A DNA stretch of 39,684 nucleotides. It comes from Patescibacteria group bacterium (lineage in GTDB: Bacteria > Patescibacteriota > Patescibacteriia > UBA9570). A model generated the notes under the pieces. The model was not told the origin of the DNA. It made no database searches and was given only the letters and a program-made list of their open reading frames with translations. Each line of letters opens with the position of its first letter. Position 1 is the first letter of the stretch. Shown here piece after piece: positions 7,636 to 16,485 of the stretch. Position numbers and translations under genes: made by a program. The stretch covers positions 1 through 39,684 of the forward strand of contig JAJRVJ010000016.1 in the NCBI GenBank assembly GCA_024277435.1, read 5' to 3'.

Positions 7636-9828
7636 ATGTATAAGCTGGTTATTGCCGAACTATTTCTAGATAATGCAGAGGGCGATCGCAATGCGATTCA
7701 CCTCTATATATCTGATCCCACACCTCTGGAAGAAAAGAACTTGGGTAAGGTATTCATTATACTTGAATTTGATAGTGCGGATAAATTTTCTGAAGATATT
7801 GTTCAACGAATTGACGAAACATTTACGCAATCCTTTTATCATTCAGCTGATTTTGAAATAGAAGCCGCCTTTGAACGAGCGCTACAAAAAGTAAATGCTA
7901 CTGTAAAAGATTTAATTAGCAATTACGGTGAAAACTGGGTATACGCACTTAATGGCGTGATTGGTGTGATGCATGGTACTGAACTGCATTTTAGCTATGT
8001 ACGCTCCATGGAGGCGTTTATGGTGCAGGGTAATGAAATTATAGATGTTATTCAATCCCCAAAGGATACCGATGTAAAACCTCTTAAGTTGTTCAGCAAC
8101 ATTATTAGTGGTCAATGTGCTGAGGATTGTAAAATGTTATTTTCTACGTCGAATTTACTAGATTATCTTTCACTTGAAAAGATCCGTAGAGTTGTTCAAG
8201 AGCACGATCCACTGAGCGCTGTTACCTATTTTGAGGGTGTATTAACTGAGCAAACGGCTTTATCAAATATCGCCGGTATTATTGTGGCTTCAGAAAAATC
8301 TTCGAAGCCAGCCTCACCCATGTCTGACCAAACTGAAGAACTCAAACATAGTGAATTTGGCAACTTGGAAGATTCAATGTCGAAATTGAGCACTCAGGAA
8401 CAACAAACTGATGACTTACTCGCTCCATCCATTTGGCCAACATTGCGCAAGCGTGTACAAACAGCTATGGGGTCAACTACAAATAAGGGAGCTAGTAGCA
8501 CAAGTAGCAATGATTCATTAAATTATGGTAGGGCTCAAAACAAATTCTTAGGAGTCTTGTTAATGATAGGTAACTTCTTGAAGAATGTAGGCATTCAAAT
8601 TCTCGTGGGCTTAAGTTTTATAGGAAAACAAATAGCTAGATTATTTAATAATAGAGATGCTATCTCCCATCGAGTTGGTGGATCGGTAAATGGTGCAACT
8701 GGATGGTTTGGTCGCTTATCTAAGCCACGAAAAATACTGCTATTTGCATGCATCGCTCTTTTCTCCATCTTTATGGTGAGTGTATTTGCAAAAAATCGCA
8801 CAGTTGAAAAGGAGCAGATAGCTGAAAATTATGAAGACACCTTAATCGATGTAGAAAATCAACTTGGTGAGGTAGAATCACGTAGCATCATGAACGATGA
8901 ATCAGGGGCGCGTAGCTTAGTAATAGACGCAACAGATTTACTGAATACAGTTCCAGCTGACGATGACCGCTATATAGAACGCATTGCAAATTTACGTGGT
9001 CGGATTCAAGAGTATGATAATCGCTTTAATAAAGTTACTGTAGTAAATGAACCTACATTCATTGGTAATTTTTCGGATGCTAACAACCAAGCGTCGGTTG
9101 TGGATTTAGTGCAAATTGGTGATAACATATTTGGATTCGATAGCGATAACAATAGTGTATACCGCATTAACTTAGGTACAAATACTGTGAGTGAAGTGGT
9201 AACAGGCACTGGTGAGCGTTATAGCAGTGTAGAAAATGATTCTGTAGGTACAAGTTTGGCCCTTACTGAATCTGGCGAATATGTACAATTTAATCCAATT
9301 CTAGAAAAAACATCATCTGTTACCGTGGCCTCACTACCAGAGGGTTCTGATATTAAAGATATTGATATATTTGGAAGTCGTTTATATACCCTGGACTCTG
9401 GTAATGATATGATTTATCGTCAGCAACAATCTGGTGAAAATTATGGATCTGCTACTGAGTGGTTAACGGAAGAAGCGAACTTAAGCTCTGCCGTTGCCTT
9501 CGATATTGATTCATCAATTTATGTACTATTCGCCGATGGTAGCATTAAGCAATATGATGGTGGTAGCGAAACAGCTATCAGCATTGATTAATTCTCTCCT
9601 AACCTTGCAGGATCTACTGAGCTTGTTAAAGAAACACCAGATGGAAACTTTTACGTATTTAATCCTACCACTCAACGTATTGTGGTTCTTAACGCTGACG
9701 GAACTTTGAACAAGCAAATTACAAGCGATCAATTTAGTGACGCACGCGATATGGTTATTGATGAGGCAAATAACAGAGCTTTTGTACTAGCTGGAACAAA
9801 TGTGTTCGAAGTTAGCTTGAGTGAATAA
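7636..9828 (+). pseudogene. Membrane-anchored propeller protein interrupted by in-frame TAA
   Basis: The frame runs from ATG 7636 to TAA 9589-9591, then continues in the same frame for 78 sense codons (FSPNLAGSTELVKETPDGN...) to a TAA at 9826-9828, giving about 730 residues if read through. The N-terminal domain (about 1-240) may be a diverged PP2C-like phosphatase fold, but I see no clear metal-binding Asp-Gly motif. A polar linker and a membrane segment at about 365-385 (ILLFACIALFSIFMVSVFA) follow, then a short coiled segment and a beta-propeller-like domain (NNSVYRINLGTNTVSEV, SRLYTLDSGNDMIYR). The stop removes the last propeller blades, and the downstream part still looks like the same repeats. 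It may be nonsense decay, a consensus error, or readthrough. Confidence 0.65.
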
Positions 9829-9839
9829 ATTGCAAGTAT

Positions 9840-9864
9840 AACCCCAAGTTTAAACCAGGGGGTT
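9840..9864. terminator. Hairpin after the propeller gene
   Basis: AACCCC pairs with GGGGTT around an inner GTTTAAAC palindrome, directly downstream of the propeller gene's final stop. No T tract follows on the plus strand (TGCGTGC), so termination strength is uncertain. It may be a diverged copy of the neighbouring hairpins. Confidence 0.45.
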
Positions 9865-9884
9865 GCGTGCATTATCGTTAACAA

Positions 9885-9913
9885 AAAACCCCAGGTTTTA
9901 TACCTGGGGTTTT
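9885..9913. terminator. Bidirectional terminator, TATAAAA-loop family
   Basis: A perfect 11-bp stem (AAAACCCCAGG / CCTGGGGTTTT) closes a TTTTATA loop. It has T runs on both strands (GGGGTTTT on plus, GGGGTTTTTT on minus), which suits termination of both the propeller gene and the convergent rplJ-rplL transcript. Confidence 0.8.
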
Positions 9914-9925
9914 AGATTAGCCATG

Positions 9926-9951
9926 AACCCAGGGTATAAAAACCCTGGGTT
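9926..9951. terminator. Second terminator after rplL, TATAAAA-loop family
   Basis: A 9-bp stem (AACCCAGGG / CCCTGGGTT) with loop TATAAAAA lies immediately downstream of the rplL stop on the minus strand. The middle stem base pairs differ from the neighbouring copy by compensatory changes while the loop is kept. Confidence 0.75.
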
Positions 9952-9955
9952 TTAA

Positions 9956-10387
9956 CTATTTCAAGTTTACAGAAGCACCAGCTTCTTCAAGCTGGCCTTT
10001 AATTGCCTCAGCTTCTTCCTTCTTCAAACCTTCTTTAACTACTGCAGGAGCCCCGTCTACTACATCCTTAGCTTCTTTAAGCCCAAGATCTGTAATTGCA
10101 CGAACTGCTTTAATTACCGCAATTTTGTTTGCGCCAACTTCAGCTAATTCAACGTCGAAACTATCCTTTTCTTCAACTTCTTCTCCGCTAGCCCCTGGAG
10201 CCATAGCCATAGCCATTGGTGCAGCAGATGAAACACCGAACTTATCTTCAAGAATCTTTACTAGTTCTGCAAGATCTAGAACAGACATTTTTTCGATTTC
10301 CTCTACAAGTTTTTTGAACTTTTCAGGAACCTCAACTGCCTTATCTTCTTCTACTGCTGCATCGTCTTTTTTTTCTTCTTCTGACAT
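9956..10387 (-). CDS. rplL: Large ribosomal subunit protein bL12 (L7/L12)
   Basis: 143 aa. The N-terminal dimerisation helices ([30 protein letters not shown]) are followed by an Ala/Met-rich hinge ([12 protein letters not shown]) and the globular factor-binding domain ([38 protein letters not shown]... [11 protein letters not shown]). It forms the stalk that recruits translational GTPases. It is longer than the usual ~120-125 residues because of an acidic N-terminal extension ([20 protein letters not shown]). It lies 38 nt after rplJ, the standard order, and is followed by two terminator hairpins. Confidence 0.97.
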   Translation of the reverse strand: MSEEEKKDDAAVEEDKAVEVPEKFKKLVEEIEKMSVLDLAELVKILEDKFGVSSAAPMAMAMAPGASGEEVEEKDSFDVELAEVGANKIAVIKAVRAITDLGLKEAKDVVDGAPAVVKEGLKKEEAEAIKGQLEEAGASVNLK

Positions 10388-10425
10388 ATGATTATATTAG
10401 TATTAATTATCTATAATTAAGTCTC

Positions 10426-10944
10426 CTAACTTTCTTTCTGCTCCTTAATGGCATTTAATGCAGTCACTAATCCGCGTAGATTACCGGACATTACATTTAC
10501 AAAGCCAGACATCGGTGCATTTAGTGATCCAACCACCTTAGCAAGCAATTCTTGCTTCGTAGGTAGAGTAGACATTTGTTGAACTTGCGCAGCGTCAATG
10601 AAGTTAGACTCTAGTAGTCCACCATAAAACTCAATGTCTTTATGGTCCTTCTTGAAATCTGCGATTACTTTAGCTGGCAGAACTTCATCGCTACCAGTAG
10701 CAATTGCTACTTGTGCGGATACAGCATCGTCAGCCACCTCTATCTTTTTGTTTTTAAACGCTAATTGCAATAATTTGCGCTTAATTACTCGCACCTTAGT
10801 ATCTTCTTCGCGTAATTTACTGCGAAGCTCCTCAAACTGGTGCACAGTAAGATTAGCGTAGTTGAAGAATACAACACCCTTATTATCAAGTGTTTCTTCA
10901 AGCAATGCTAACTCCTCTTTCTTCTGTTGTAGAGTTTTAGCCAT
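10426..10944 (-). CDS. rplJ: Large ribosomal subunit protein uL10
   Basis: 172 aa. The N-terminal rRNA-binding domain is typical (KKEELALLEETLDNKGVVFFNYANLTVHQFEELRSKLREEDTKVRVIKRKLLQLAF), and the C-terminal helix that carries bL12 dimers ends the protein (NVMSGNLRGLVTALNAIKEQKES). It anchors the L7/L12 stalk to the ribosome and normally represses its own operon by binding the mRNA leader. That leader is present upstream with a hairpin plus T-tract ending right at the ATG. It ends in TAG. Confidence 0.96.
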   Translation of the reverse strand: MAKTLQQKKEELALLEETLDNKGVVFFNYANLTVHQFEELRSKLREEDTKVRVIKRKLLQLAFKNKKIEVADDAVSAQVAIATGSDEVLPAKVIADFKKDHKDIEFYGGLLESNFIDAAQVQQMSTLPTKQELLAKVVGSLNAPMSGFVNVMSGNLRGLVTALNAIKEQKES

Positions 10945-11071
10945 AAAAAAATAAAAATGCGGTTAATTCTACCGCAGACAATAAGCATCCAACTATTGGA
11001 TGTACACATTAATTTGTGTGCCTCTACATAGGTATTACGCAATTAATCTTGCTCCTATGGTCTACGATAGC
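10945..11071 (-). ncRNA. L10-type mRNA leader with attenuator
   Basis: The transcript from the promoter at 11078-11106 has a leader of about 127 nt. In order it contains: a hairpin CATAGG/CCTATG (11054-11059 with 11027-11032) with an inner GCAA/TTGC stem and an asymmetric internal loop (A opposite GTAATA), a plausible kink-turn-like L10 site; a weak ACAC/GTGT stem; a 7-bp CATCCAA/TTGGATG hairpin; and a 6-bp TGCGGT/ACCGCA hairpin (10958-10976) followed by TTTTTATTTTTT, directly abutting the ATG. The last element is an intrinsic terminator. Binding of the uL10-bL12 complex to the first stem is the known way such leaders control rplJL; here it is inferred from position and structure. Confidence 0.7.
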
Positions 11072-11077
11072 CAGGTA

Positions 11078-11106
11078 ATAATACCCAATCACATAAAATT
11101 GGTCAA
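11078..11106 (-). promoter_or_regulatory. Promoter of the rplJ-rplL operon
   Basis: Minus-strand TTGACC (11101-11106), a 17-bp spacer and TATTAT (11078-11083) place the start near 11071, giving the long structured leader. This contrasts with the leaderless starts of most other genes here. It partly overlaps the divergent antiporter promoter region. Confidence 0.75.
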
Positions 11107-11112
11107 GCACTC

Positions 11113-11141
11113 TTGTGGAAAAGTACGGCATGCGCTATTGT
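11113..11141 (+). promoter_or_regulatory. Promoter of the antiporter gene
   Basis: TTGTGG (11113-11118), 17-bp spacer, TATTGT (11136-11141), predicted start about 3-4 nt before the ATG at 11152. The ORF-track start codon TTG 11113 is the -35 box itself. Confidence 0.55.
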
Positions 11142-11151
11142 ACCTTCAGTT

Positions 11152-12936
11152 ATGAAGTTTTATTCATCTATAAAGCCATATCTATTAATATTATCTGCAT
11201 TTACTGCGGTATTATTGATGGCCCCGAATTTTTCTAAATTTCTTACCGGATTCATTGAAGGGCAAAGTGATGATGGTCATAAATTGATGGTACTTGTGAC
11301 CATCATTTTGGTATTCTCCGTAGGTTTTATAGTGTACTACTTAGCGAAATCAACCTTTATACCTTCTTTTGTACTGGTGATTCTATTTGGATTTGCTGCG
11401 AAGGACCTCTTTCAACCTATTTTCTACGATCAATTCACTATTAATGTAATTACAACGCTCGGTGCTGTGTACATTTTGTTTGGCGGCGGTTTGGAAACTC
11501 CATTCAAAAATTTCAAGAAGTTATTCCGTTACATATTTTCACTAGCATTTGTTGGAACGTTTATTACTTCAATTTCACTATCCTGGATTATCGTTGTTGT
11601 GGCTAAGCTGGCTGGTTTTGAAATATCATTACCAGCTATTATTGTATTAGGTACTGCGCTGGCTTCAACTGATCCCGCTGCGATTATCCCCTGTTTTGAA
11701 AATCTTGTATTCAAAAAACATAGGGTTAAATATATTGCCATAAGTGAAAGCGCCCTTAATGATGTTATTGGCGCAATTCTCACGATTGCTTTTTTAACAC
11801 TCTTTCAAAATGGCCTGGATGTAAGTTCTATTGGTGAAGCATATGGATTCTTATTAACAGCTGATACATTCTTTCTTCTGGCTAAGAGCGTAGTTGTAGG
11901 AATTATTGTTGGTGTATTAGGCTACTACATTTTAGAATTTTGGAATAAATTTAAACAACGCTCACAAGCGGAAGAAGAAACGGATAATGCATTTTTCTTG
12001 GCAATTCCAATTCTCACATTTGCTATTGGTGAATTGTTTGGTGGTCCAGGCAGTGGCTTCCTCGCAGCGTTCCTCAGCGCTCTCTTATTCAGCCTGAGCG
12101 ACCATATTAAGCATGTAGAGCACTATTTCAATAGTACGGTAAAATCATTCATGAAACCGATGATTTTCATCATTCTAGGATCATTGATTGATTTACCAAA
12201 ACTCATTGAATTCGCCCCAATTGGTATCATTGTTGCCATTATTTTCATGTTCGTACTACGACCAATTGTCGTATTTAGTACACTTGGGCCGTTCGTTGGA
12301 AAAGGTGAGAAATTATCAATACGTGAATTAATATTTCTATCGTTTGTACGTGAAACTGGCGTTATTCCGGCAGTGTTATTAATTACGTTAGCGGGGTCTG
12401 GAATTGCTAGCGCTGAGGTCATTCTACCTATTGGTATGTGGGTTATTCTATTAACACTACTCATTGAACCGCCTCTCACGCCATGGCTAGCAAAACGCTT
12501 GAAAGTTGCTGACAGGATTGATCCAGAACCAATTACTCAACTTGGTGGCGGAACACAACCCACTGCCGTACTAGTATCGCGCGGAGCTTCGTTTGCTCGC
12601 CGCTTACCAAATGTAGTAGACTGGGCTGTAAAACATAATATATTTTCGGTTGCTATTTTGCATAGCCCTGAAGAAAAATATAGCGATGAATATGTTCAAG
12701 AAAAACAAGAGATTGCTGACGCGCTCTTCCTTAAAATAAATAAAGACCGCGCCAATAAACAAGAAAAAGAGATTCGGTTTGAATACATTTCTAGCCAAGG
12801 ATATTTACAAGATAATATTCAGCGTTATATTGATACACACGAAAATATTTCTATCATCTTTGCAGGAAAACGCATGCTTGATATACGATCTAAAGATATT
12901 AAAGAACTCTCTGTTCCATTCCTGTTTATCGATTAA
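11152..12936 (+). CDS. CPA1-type Na+(K+)/H+ antiporter with C-terminal regulatory domain
   Basis: 594 aa from ATG 11152 (MKFYSSIKPY...). About twelve membrane segments cover residues 10-420. The core transport motifs are present: ALASTDPAAIIPCFENLVF in the first unwound helix region and SESALNDVIGAILTIAF with the ND pair of electroneutral CPA1 exchangers. The sequence LSFVRETGVIPAVLLI carries the Arg of the NhaP-type helix. The last ~130 residues form a soluble domain (AVLVSRGASFARRL... IIFAGKRMLDI), perhaps a nucleotide-binding or USP-like sensor. It exchanges cations for protons across the membrane. It ends 9 nt from the convergent pyrH stop with no obvious hairpin between. Confidence 0.85.
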   Translation: MKFYSSIKPYLLILSAFTAVLLMAPNFSKFLTGFIEGQSDDGHKLMVLVTIILVFSVGFIVYYLAKSTFIPSFVLVILFGFAAKDLFQPIFYDQFTINVITTLGAVYILFGGGLETPFKNFKKLFRYIFSLAFVGTFITSISLSWIIVVVAKLAGFEISLPAIIVLGTALASTDPAAIIPCFENLVFKKHRVKYIAISESALNDVIGAILTIAFLTLFQNGLDVSSIGEAYGFLLTADTFFLLAKSVVVGIIVGVLGYYILEFWNKFKQRSQAEEETDNAFFLAIPILTFAIGELFGGPGSGFLAAFLSALLFSLSDHIKHVEHYFNSTVKSFMKPMIFIILGSLIDLPKLIEFAPIGIIVAIIFMFVLRPIVVFSTLGPFVGKGEKLSIRELIFLSFVRETGVIPAVLLITLAGSGIASAEVILPIGMWVILLTLLIEPPLTPWLAKRLKVADRIDPEPITQLGGGTQPTAVLVSRGASFARRLPNVVDWAVKHNIFSVAILHSPEEKYSDEYVQEKQEIADALFLKINKDRANKQEKEIRFEYISSQGYLQDNIQRYIDTHENISIIFAGKRMLDIRSKDIKELSVPFLFID

Positions 12937-12945
12937 TAGATAAAC

Positions 12946-13635
12946 TTAATTTGTCACGGTTGTTCCGCGGAACGACTTATTTGTAATAGCGTTACGAACG
13001 TTATCTAATTTATTTCCATTTAATATACGTACAGTAACATCATGTTTCTGAGCGATTTTTGCAGCAATCGGATCGAACGGCACGTTTAGTCCTGGATCCC
13101 AAGTTGATCCAATAATCTTACGAAACTCTTTCCAGTTGATATCAACTATTTTTTCAGCTGTTTTAAACTTTTGAGGATCTTTAGTATATACGTAATCAAT
13201 ATTTGATAGATTAATTACAGTATGAATATCATTTTCTACAGCTAAGCGTACCGCATCATAATCGGTAGACCTACCTGGCTTCCAACCAGCGCCAACAAAT
13301 ATTGGATACTTCCACCGTAATTTAATACGAGGATCAGTAATAATTTCCGCATTCACTTTAGTGCCGAATAATTGTTTTACTAATTGTGCATTTAATAATG
13401 ATGCTTGAATACCAATCCAATCTAACGAATCATTTGATATTGTAGAGTTTACCTTCCTTCCTGCATCCTGATAATCACGAGCCACAGAGCCTCCACCAGT
13501 AAAAATCACGAATCGATATCGACTTGAGAGTTGATTAATAAGCTTTGTAAATTTTCGTAAATATGTTGTATCAACGGCATCTGGAACAATAATTGATCCG
13601 CCGAGTGATAAAATTACAGTTGGACGTTTTGCCAT
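12946..13635 (-). CDS. pyrH: UMP kinase, archaeal type
   Basis: 229 aa amino-acid-kinase fold: VILSLGGSIIVPD (phosphate-binding loop), FTGGGSVARDYQDAG, GAGWKPGRSTDYDAVRLA (UMP-binding region) and the C-terminal VRILNGNKLDNVRNAI...FRGTTV. The KPGxST and ARDY features match the archaeal subgroup of UMP kinases better than the ~240-aa E. coli type. It phosphorylates UMP to UDP, feeding RNA and UDP-sugar synthesis. It is the last gene of uppP-manC-mltG-pyrH, 6 nt after mltG. Confidence 0.85.
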   Translation of the reverse strand: MAKRPTVILSLGGSIIVPDAVDTTYLRKFTKLINQLSSRYRFVIFTGGGSVARDYQDAGRKVNSTISNDSLDWIGIQASLLNAQLVKQLFGTKVNAEIITDPRIKLRWKYPIFVGAGWKPGRSTDYDAVRLAVENDIHTVINLSNIDYVYTKDPQKFKTAEKIVDINWKEFRKIIGSTWDPGLNVPFDPIAAKIAQKHDVTVRILNGNKLDNVRNAITNKSFRGTTVTN

Positions 13636-13641
13636 AATAGA

Positions 13642-14661
13642 TTAATCGTAATATTGTGCCCGTTTAGTTAGATGTTGATCGTATGTTTGTGAATACAATA
13701 CCTCGCCCTCAGGGGTTGTAAGAAAGTAATAATACGAACTCTCTTCAGGATACACGGCTGCTGTTAAAGAATCCAGCCCTGGATTAGCAATTGGCGTTGG
13801 CGGTAAACCATCATTACGATATGTATTATACGCCGATTCTACCTGTAAATCGGTACTGCTAGGAGTAGTAGTACCCTTATGGGTAACATAATTAATTGTT
13901 GCATCAGATTGTATGCGCATTCCCTGATCTAACCGCTTCCAAAAAATCCCAGCCACAATTGCTTTATCCTTGGGAGTCTGCACCTCTTTTTCAACAATAC
14001 TCGCAAGAATGAGTGTATCGTAATTTGTTCTACCGCTCGCAATAACATCATTAGCCATTTGCTCGGTGTATTGAGTGCCAAAATTATTTAATAGACGCTC
14101 AATAATACCAATTTCCGTTTCGCCATCAAAAATGCGATACGTATCTGGAAATAAATACCCAATCAATCCGGCGCTATTTGGCTTAGCTTGCAAAAATGGA
14201 TATTCTGTACCAGGAATAATATCCTCAACGTTTTTCGTGTTTGCAACAGCAATAAATGTGTCGTAATTTACCAATTCAGCATTAGCTAAATATTCTGCAA
14301 TATCATCAATTGTCCAGCCCTCAAGCAGAGTAATCTCCACCTCATCTTGCTGTTGACGTTTCTCGGTAATTTCATCTAGTACATCAGACATAGAAATCTC
14401 ACCAGAAAACTGATAAGTACCCGACTTAATGTTCGTGCGCTCTCCGGTGAGAACTGCGTGCGCTAAAAATGCGGAACGAGAATTAATCACACCAGCCGTA
14501 AAGAGCACATCAACCGCTCCTTCAGTTCCAATATTATCCTCTATAGTAACTGATATCGTATCATCTAAAGAGATTACCTTCCCAACTTGAAACAAATACA
14601 CGCTAAACACAATAGCGAGCATAACAAATAGGCCTATAACCAGGCCAACTATATACCTCAT
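13642..14661 (-). CDS. mltG: Endolytic peptidoglycan transglycosylase MltG (YceG-like)
   Basis: 339 aa. One N-terminal membrane segment (about 4-26) anchors a periplasm-facing domain. The catalytic region reads LILASIVEKEVQTPKDK, with the essential Glu in the EKE stretch, then VAGIFWKRLDQGMRIQSDATINY, the YNTYRNDGLPPTPIANPG motif and AVYPEESSYYYFL. MltG cuts nascent glycan strands and sets their length. The start overlaps the manC stop as ATGA. Its operon partners also serve envelope synthesis. Confidence 0.93.
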   Translation of the reverse strand: MRYIVGLVIGLFVMLAIVFSVYLFQVGKVISLDDTISVTIEDNIGTEGAVDVLFTAGVINSRSAFLAHAVLTGERTNIKSGTYQFSGEISMSDVLDEITEKRQQQDEVEITLLEGWTIDDIAEYLANAELVNYDTFIAVANTKNVEDIIPGTEYPFLQAKPNSAGLIGYLFPDTYRIFDGETEIGIIERLLNNFGTQYTEQMANDVIASGRTNYDTLILASIVEKEVQTPKDKAIVAGIFWKRLDQGMRIQSDATINYVTHKGTTTPSSTDLQVESAYNTYRNDGLPPTPIANPGLDSLTAAVYPEESSYYYFLTTPEGEVLYSQTYDQHLTKRAQYYD

Positions 14662-15704
14662 AGCAATTCTGAACGACCTTGCTTTTTTAATTCGCTCACA
14701 AGTTTTTTTACATCTTGACTGCGTGATTTATCGCAAACCAATAACGCATCACCCGTATCAACAATAACGATATTGTGTAACCCAATGGTAGCTATAAACT
14801 TTTCCGTATCAGAAAAAACTAATGTATCACTGCTATTAATATCAATGTGATCGGCTTTACTGTAATTTTCATGTTCTGCGTTTGCTAATTCAGTTTTTAA
14901 ACGCGACCAATCACCAATATCATTCCAGCCAAAGCTACCGGAAATCGCCAATATCTTATCGGTTTTTTCGATAATTGCGTAATCGACAGCAACTTTTTCT
15001 ATCGATGAATATATCTCATTTAATCGTTCTGGATGCTCCTGAATTTCAATCAGTTTCTTATACATTTCTGGTTGATGCTTTTCGAATAGCTTCAAAACAG
15101 TATCGGCTCGCCATACGAACATATTTGCATTCCACAAATAATTTCCAGCCTGTATAAATTGTTCAGCAAGATCTGCGTTTGGCTTCTCTTTAAACGATTT
15201 TACTTTAAATACCTCGGCTTGCATTTCTTCATCCAACTCGATGTAGCCGTAACCTGTATCAGGAGTGGTTGGATTAATTCCAATACATAAAATATGATCA
15301 GGATTCTTTTTAATTGCTTCCTCGGCAAGCTTTAATACCCGTTGAAACTCTTTGGAATCGTTAATAACGTGGTCGGAGCCAAGACTGGCAATAATAGCCT
15401 GAGGATTTTCACGAGCAATGGTAATTGTTTCTAATCCAACAGCTGCAGCGGTATCACGCAATGATGGCTCGATAATTAAATTTTCCTTGGGTATATCTGG
15501 AACGTTTTCAAGAATACTCTCCTTGGCATCCGCATTGCAAGAAACATACACATGACTATCATCTGTAATGTCTTTTACACGATTTACAGACTCTTGCAGC
15601 AATGTATGCTGGCTCACAAGAGCATGAAGTTGTTTAGGTTTACTAACACGTGATACAGGCCATAATCTAGTACCTACACCACCGGCGCGAATAACAATGT
15701 ACAT
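14658..15704 (-). CDS. manC: Mannose-1-phosphate guanylyltransferase
   Basis: 348 aa, single-domain. The N-terminus has the nucleotidyl-transfer motif AGGVGTRLWPVSRVSKPKQ (usually GGSGTRLWP.SR..PKQ). Further on come IASLGSDHVINDSKEF (the metal-binding Asp), TGYGYIEL, VKSFKEKPN, and YLWNANMFVWRADTVL. It makes GDP-mannose from GTP and mannose-1-phosphate for surface glycans. It lacks the C-terminal isomerase domain of bifunctional enzymes. It lies 10 nt after uppP and ends in TGA overlapping mltG. Confidence 0.92.
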   Translation of the reverse strand: MYIVIRAGGVGTRLWPVSRVSKPKQLHALVSQHTLLQESVNRVKDITDDSHVYVSCNADAKESILENVPDIPKENLIIEPSLRDTAAAVGLETITIARENPQAIIASLGSDHVINDSKEFQRVLKLAEEAIKKNPDHILCIGINPTTPDTGYGYIELDEEMQAEVFKVKSFKEKPNADLAEQFIQAGNYLWNANMFVWRADTVLKLFEKHQPEMYKKLIEIQEHPERLNEIYSSIEKVAVDYAIIEKTDKILAISGSFGWNDIGDWSRLKTELANAEHENYSKADHIDINSSDTLVFSDTEKFIATIGLHNIVIVDTGDALLVCDKSRSQDVKKLVSELKKQGRSELL

Positions 15705-15714
15705 AGAGGCAATT

Positions 15715-16485
15715 CTACAATATTATGGTAATAATTACAACCGCAGCCAAAACTATCCGATACCAGGCAAATGGTCGCAAACTATATCGTTTAAAAAATT
15801 CAAGCAAGAACTTAATAACCACTATCCCTGTAATACACGAAATAATTACTCCTATTATCGTAAGTTGCAGCTCCGAACTCGGGATACCTACCTGCCACAC
15901 GTCGTACACCTTCTTTAGCGTAGCACCGCCTATTACAGGAACGGCCATAAGAAATGAAAATCGCGCTGCATCCGAACGGGTTAGTCCTAATAACAATCCT
16001 GTAGAGATAGTAACTCCAGATCGAGATGTACCTGGAATCAACGCCACTATTTGTGATACACCAATCAGCAAGGCCTGCTTATACGACAATTCTGTTAACT
16101 GCATACTTTGCTTTGCCTTACGCTCTACCCATAAGAATACCAGTGCGATTAATACAAGCATTACTACCACTACAATAGGTGCTCGCAAATATGCATCAAT
16201 AACATCTTCAAAGAGCAAACCAACTAGAGCGGCTGGAATACTACTAATAAGCAATAAACCGAATACTCTTGGTGCTGTTCGCAGATAGTGTATAATATCT
16301 TTACTAAAGAAAATGATTATTGCTAGCAACGTTCCTGCGTGCAAGGCTACGTCGAAGGCTAATTCTGAAGTAAGTTCTAAATTGACTACCTCATGAAGTA
16401 GTACTAGATGACCAGAGGACGATATTGGCGCAAACTCCGCAATACCTTGAACAACTGCTAGTATAATTGTATATATATATTCCAT
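15715..16485 (-). CDS. uppP: Undecaprenyl-diphosphate phosphatase
   Basis: 256 aa polytopic protein with both BacA/UppP signature regions: VVQGIAEFAPISSSGHLVLLHE (Glu and the PxSSxGH loop) and LIPGTSRSGVTISTGLLLGLTRSDAARFSFLMAVP. It recycles the lipid carrier for peptidoglycan and other wall polymers. It heads the operon uppP-manC-mltG-pyrH. Its start codon CAT/ATG occupies 16483-16485 and shares two bases with the divergent DUF212 start, so its promoter must lie inside the neighbouring gene; I could not identify a convincing one. Confidence 0.94.
   Translation of the reverse strand: MEYIYTIILAVVQGIAEFAPISSSGHLVLLHEVVNLELTSELAFDVALHAGTLLAIIIFFSKDIIHYLRTAPRVFGLLLISSIPAALVGLLFEDVIDAYLRAPIVVVVMLVLIALVFLWVERKAKQSMQLTELSYKQALLIGVSQIVALIPGTSRSGVTISTGLLLGLTRSDAARFSFLMAVPVIGGATLKKVYDVWQVGIPSSELQLTIIGVIISCITGIVVIKFLLEFFKRYSLRPFAWYRIVLAAVVIITIIL

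Noticed and set aside
9006-9209. Antisense ORFs inside the large genes (for example minus 9006-9209, plus 15725-16288)
   Set aside because: They are frame shadows of well-supported genes, with no recognisable motifs and low-complexity Ser/Thr/Ile-rich translations.
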